DNA of 64,000 nt, taken from DATHZQ01 sp965216945 (GTDB lineage Bacteria > Actinomycetota > Acidimicrobiia > Spongiisociales > UBA5794). This document shows positions 61,575 through 64,000 of this stretch, one piece after another. The stretch spans positions 2,232,001 to 2,296,000 of the forward strand of contig CBDCGU010000003.1 of NCBI GenBank assembly GCA_965216945.1, read 5' to 3'. The notes beneath the pieces are model-generated. The model was not told the origin of the DNA. It made no database searches and was given only the letters and a program-made list of their open reading frames with translations. Each line of letters begins with the position of its first letter. Position 1 is the first letter of the stretch. Both the position numbers and the translations under genes were made by a program.

Positions 61575-62512
61575 CCGTAGTGCACCCTCTTCCGGAACCC
61601 GCGGAACTGGATGAAGGAGACGGCGATGATCATGATCGCCAGCAAGAATGCCTGTGCGGAGGCCAGCCCGCGGAAGCGAGTTCCGACGAAGCCGTCGACG
61701 AACACCGAGTACACCAGGTTCTCGGTGGCCTGCCCCGGACCGCCCATCGTCAAGATGTCGATCTCGCCGAATGCCTGGAAGCTGATGATGACGTTGATCA
61801 CGACGAGGAACAAGAGGGTTGGCGACAAGAGCGGCAGCGTGATGTACCGGATGCGGTGCCAGGCACTCGCCCCGTCGACCTTGGCGGCCTCGTAGTAGAC
61901 CTCGTCGATCTGCTGCAGCCCCGCCAGCGCGATGATCACGTTGAAGCCGAGCTGCCTCCACACGACCGCGATCGTGACCGCGATCAGAGCGGTGTTGCGC
62001 GATGTCAGCCAGTCGGGCCCGTCGATCCCCACGGCGCCGAGCCAGGTGTTGATGTGTCCCACCACCGGGTTGTAGAGCCAGCGGAACAGCACCCCGGCAA
62101 TGGCACTGCTGATGACCACGGGCACGAAGACGAGCATCCGGTGCGCCCAGGACAACCGGCTCACCGGGTACGACAGCAGCAGCGCGATCCCCACGGCCAG
62201 GGCGATGCCGACGGGCACGGTGCCGATCATGAACACGACGGACACCAGGACGTTGTTCCAGAACTCGCTGCTCTGCAGGAGGCGGGTGTAGTGCTCGAGA
62301 CCGACGAAGATCTCGGCGCTGCCAAACGGGGCCACCCGATTGAGGCTGAGGCGGAACGACTCGACGATGGGGAAGTAGACGAAGACGGCGAGGACGATGA
62401 GCGTCGGGGCGAGGTACAGGTACGCCTTCATCCCGCCTTGCTTGACCCCGCGATGCCGTACGGGAGGTTCGGGGCCGGCGTCGGCGTCGATGTCGGCTGA
62501 CCGTGTCGCCAT
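61571..62512 (-). CDS. ABC transporter permease, UgpA-like
   Basis: This 313-residue permease of the MalF/UgpA type has six membrane helices after a 30-residue polar start, and the EAA loop EVYYEAAKVDGASAWHRIRYITLPLLSP. It should pair with the UgpE-like permease and the solute-binding protein. GGGAG lies four bases before ATG 62512. It is the first gene of the probable ugp operon; the 185 bases upstream to deoD hold no recognisable gene. Confidence 0.92.
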   Translation of the reverse strand: MATRSADIDADAGPEPPVRHRGVKQGGMKAYLYLAPTLIVLAVFVYFPIVESFRLSLNRVAPFGSAEIFVGLEHYTRLLQSSEFWNNVLVSVVFMIGTVPVGIALAVGIALLLSYPVSRLSWAHRMLVFVPVVISSAIAGVLFRWLYNPVVGHINTWLGAVGIDGPDWLTSRNTALIAVTIAVVWRQLGFNVIIALAGLQQIDEVYYEAAKVDGASAWHRIRYITLPLLSPTLLFLVVINVIISFQAFGEIDILTMGGPGQATENLVYSVFVDGFVGTRFRGLASAQAFLLAIMIIAVSFIQFRGFRKRVHYG

Positions 62513-62697
62513 CACTCTCCCTCGTGTCCGAGTCCGACGCTGGTGTGTGCGTCTCCCGGCGTCGCCGCCGTGGCCTGCAAGAAAGCTAGCCCCGACGCCC
62601 CCTGGATGCGACTCGACTGCCTGGAGCGACGACAAACCGCGCAGCGGGACCAGGCCGGCACCCGTCCTCGGCATGGGCCGGTGGAGGAGACTGTGAG

Positions 62698-63408
62698 CTA
62701 CAGGCTCAACGCGGCTTCGAGGGCGATCTCGATCATGTCGTTGAACGTGCTCTGGCGTTCGTCGGAGGATGTCGCCTCGCCGGTGCGGATGTGGTCGCTC
62801 ACCGTCAGGATCGCCAGCGCTTGCGCCCCGTACTCTGCGGCGACGCCGTAGAGCCCGGCAGCTTCCATCTCGACGGCCAGCACACCCATGCTCTCCATCG
62901 TGTCGAAGAGGCTGAAGTCGGGGTGGTAGAAGAGATCAGCCGAGAACACGTTGCCGACACGGACGGTCTTTCCTTTTGCCTCGGCGGCGTCGACGGCAGC
63001 GCGCAGCAACTCGTAGTCGGCGATGGCGGAGAAGTCGAGGTTGCGGAATCGCGCCCGATTGACCCCCGAATCGGTGCAGGCACCCATCGCAACGATGACG
63101 TCGCGAATACCCACGTCGGTGCGGATGCCACCACAGCTCCCCACCCGGATCAGCTTCTTCACGCCGTACTCGGTGATCAGCTCCTTGGCGTAGATGGACG
63201 CCGAGGGAATGCCCATGCCCGTGCCCATCGCCGAGACCTGCCGGCCGTGGTACGTGCCGGTGAAGCCAAACATGTTGCGTACCGCCGTCACCTGCCGGAC
63301 GTCGTCGAGAAAGGTGTCGGCGATGTGCTTGGCTCGCAACGGATCGCCCGGCAAGAGAATGATCTCGGCGAAGTCACCAGGCTCGGCAGAGATATGAGGC
63401 GTAGGCAT
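62698..63408 (-). CDS. deoD: Purine nucleoside phosphorylase, DeoD type
   Basis: The 236-residue enzyme cleaves purine nucleosides with phosphate to base and ribose 1-phosphate. It is the hexameric bacterial type: ILLPGDPLRAKHIADTFL, RVGSCGGIRTDVGIRD, AVEMEAAGLYGVA and VSDHIRTGE, with the catalytic Asp204-equivalent in the last. ATG 63408 gives the family's usual N-terminus. A nucleoside-type ABC permease lies 132 bases upstream in the same direction, so uptake and breakdown of nucleosides are probably linked. Confidence 0.96.
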   Translation of the reverse strand: MPTPHISAEPGDFAEIILLPGDPLRAKHIADTFLDDVRQVTAVRNMFGFTGTYHGRQVSAMGTGMGIPSASIYAKELITEYGVKKLIRVGSCGGIRTDVGIRDVIVAMGACTDSGVNRARFRNLDFSAIADYELLRAAVDAAEAKGKTVRVGNVFSADLFYHPDFSLFDTMESMGVLAVEMEAAGLYGVAAEYGAQALAILTVSDHIRTGEATSSDERQSTFNDMIEIALEAALSL

Positions 63409-63540
63409 GTGGTGTCCGTTCTCTCGGCGACGCCAAGACGGTAGCGCCGTTGGATCCCGCCGGGTCACCGGGACTGCCACAACGAGGAAAGGGGTGCCCG
63501 AAGGCAAACGGCTCCGTCCGCAAGCCTGCTTGGGCCGGAA

Positions 63541-64000
63541 TCACTCCTTGACGTACGGCTGGTAGTCGCTGGGCGGGCGGCTGCGACCGACGAGCCCGGC
63601 GACCACCACGATCGTCACGAGGTAGGGAGCCATCGCCAGGAACTCCGAGGGAATCGGCGTGTTGAGGATGCCGAGCTTCACTTGGAGCGAGTCGGCGAAG
63701 CCGAAAACCAGGGCGGCGGACAAGGCACCGACCGGGTGCCAGCGACCGAAGATCATCGCGGCCAGGCCGATGAAGCCGCGACCGGCCGTCATGTTCTCGT
63801 CGAATCGACCCACCGAACCGATCGTGAAGTAGGCGCCACCGAAGCCGGCAACCAGACCGCCGAGCACGACGTTGAGATACTTCATCGAGAACACGTTGAT
63901 ACCCACCGTGTCGGCGGCTCGTGGCTTCTCGCCGACCGACCGGGTGTGCAGTCCCCACCGGGTACGGAAGAGCCCGAAGGTGGTGGATGCCACGAGGACG
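63541..64000 (-). CDS. ABC permease, nucleoside-type (partial)
   Basis: Only the C-terminal 152 residues are in the window; the frame is open at the edge. The visible part contains LHTRSVGEKPRAADTVGINV, VNVLGGL-like and GRGFIGLAAMIFGRWHPVGA, with about four membrane helices. This matches the NupQ/YufQ permease of the nucleoside importers that use a BmpA-type binding protein. The adjacent deoD supports a nucleoside substrate. The GTG seen at 63993 is internal, not a start. Confidence 0.88.
   Translation of the reverse strand, partial: VLVASTTFGLFRTRWGLHTRSVGEKPRAADTVGINVFSMKYLNVVLGGLVAGFGGAYFTIGSVGRFDENMTAGRGFIGLAAMIFGRWHPVGALSAALVFGFADSLQVKLGILNTPIPSEFLAMAPYLVTIVVVAGLVGRSRPPSDYQPYVKE

Noticed and set aside
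58842..61580. 912-codon plus-strand frame
   Set aside because: Antisense to the phosphodiesterase, binding protein and permease; the composition is that of a shadow frame.

Overview
The window is high-GC DNA from an actinobacterium. A Kgd-type 2-oxoglutarate decarboxylase with fused E2 and E1 parts, an HBHA-like lysine-tailed protein beside an XRE regulator (as with mycobacterial Rv0474-Rv0475), an EtfD-like membrane Fe-S oxidoreductase, PspA, and Thr/Asp-rich lipoproteins point that way. The lipoprotein style suggests Acidimicrobiia or a related deep lineage; that placement is inference. Genes are dense, often overlap by ATGA or GTGA, and frequently start with GTG or TTG. No tRNA, rRNA, insertion sequence or CRISPR array was seen.

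Positions 1-16972 are mostly housekeeping: alanine dehydrogenase, a MobA-like nucleotidyltransferase, a DUF4332 protein, the HBHA-like/XRE pair with a clear promoter and probable leaderless start, an unusual SAP/zinc-knuckle/acyltransferase fusion coupled to an epimerase, aroF-tyrA behind an 87-bp tandem repeat, an M20 amidohydrolase, a YbdK-type ligase, xylose isomerase, NAD synthetase, a class IV aminotransferase, a lipoprotein and MgtE with a structured leader. Positions 17243-33408 hold selD, whose catalytic codon is an in-frame TGA (selenocysteine), then alpha/beta hydrolases, an acyl-CoA dehydrogenase, a YibE/F protein, adjacent proC and proline dehydrogenase, two small proteins beside a CGNR regulator, a secreted TPM-like protein with PspA, an extracellular nuclease-like protein, a methyltransferase and a GntR regulator.

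Positions 33473-41917 form a sulfur module. A TorD-like chaperone, a cytoplasmic-type molybdopterin oxidoreductase and a fused ferredoxin/NrfD protein run one way; an ArsR regulator, a rhodanese-persulfide dioxygenase fusion and a SulP transporter run the other. Together they could take persulfide sulfur to sulfite, oxidise sulfite to sulfate with electrons passed to quinone, and move sulfate across the membrane.

Positions 42360-46504 are a tight five-gene operon of lower GC: a protein with two TIR/deoxyribosyltransferase-like domains, two HIT-family proteins (one with a degenerate motif), a TPR-like protein, and a fusion of a TIR/deoxyribosyltransferase-like domain to a macro domain. This looks like an undescribed nucleotide or NAD/ADP-ribose signalling system, probably for conflict or phage defence, and is the most novel part of the window.

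Positions 46625-64000 return to core functions: a DUF1992 protein, the EtfD-like oxidoreductase, a diacylglycerol-kinase-like protein, a membrane protein, Kgd, then a locus of Ugp-type glycerol-3-phosphate transport genes with a glycerophosphodiesterase and an FG-GAP/ASPIC lipoprotein (no ATPase gene present), and purine nucleoside phosphorylase next to a truncated nucleoside-type ABC permease at the right edge.
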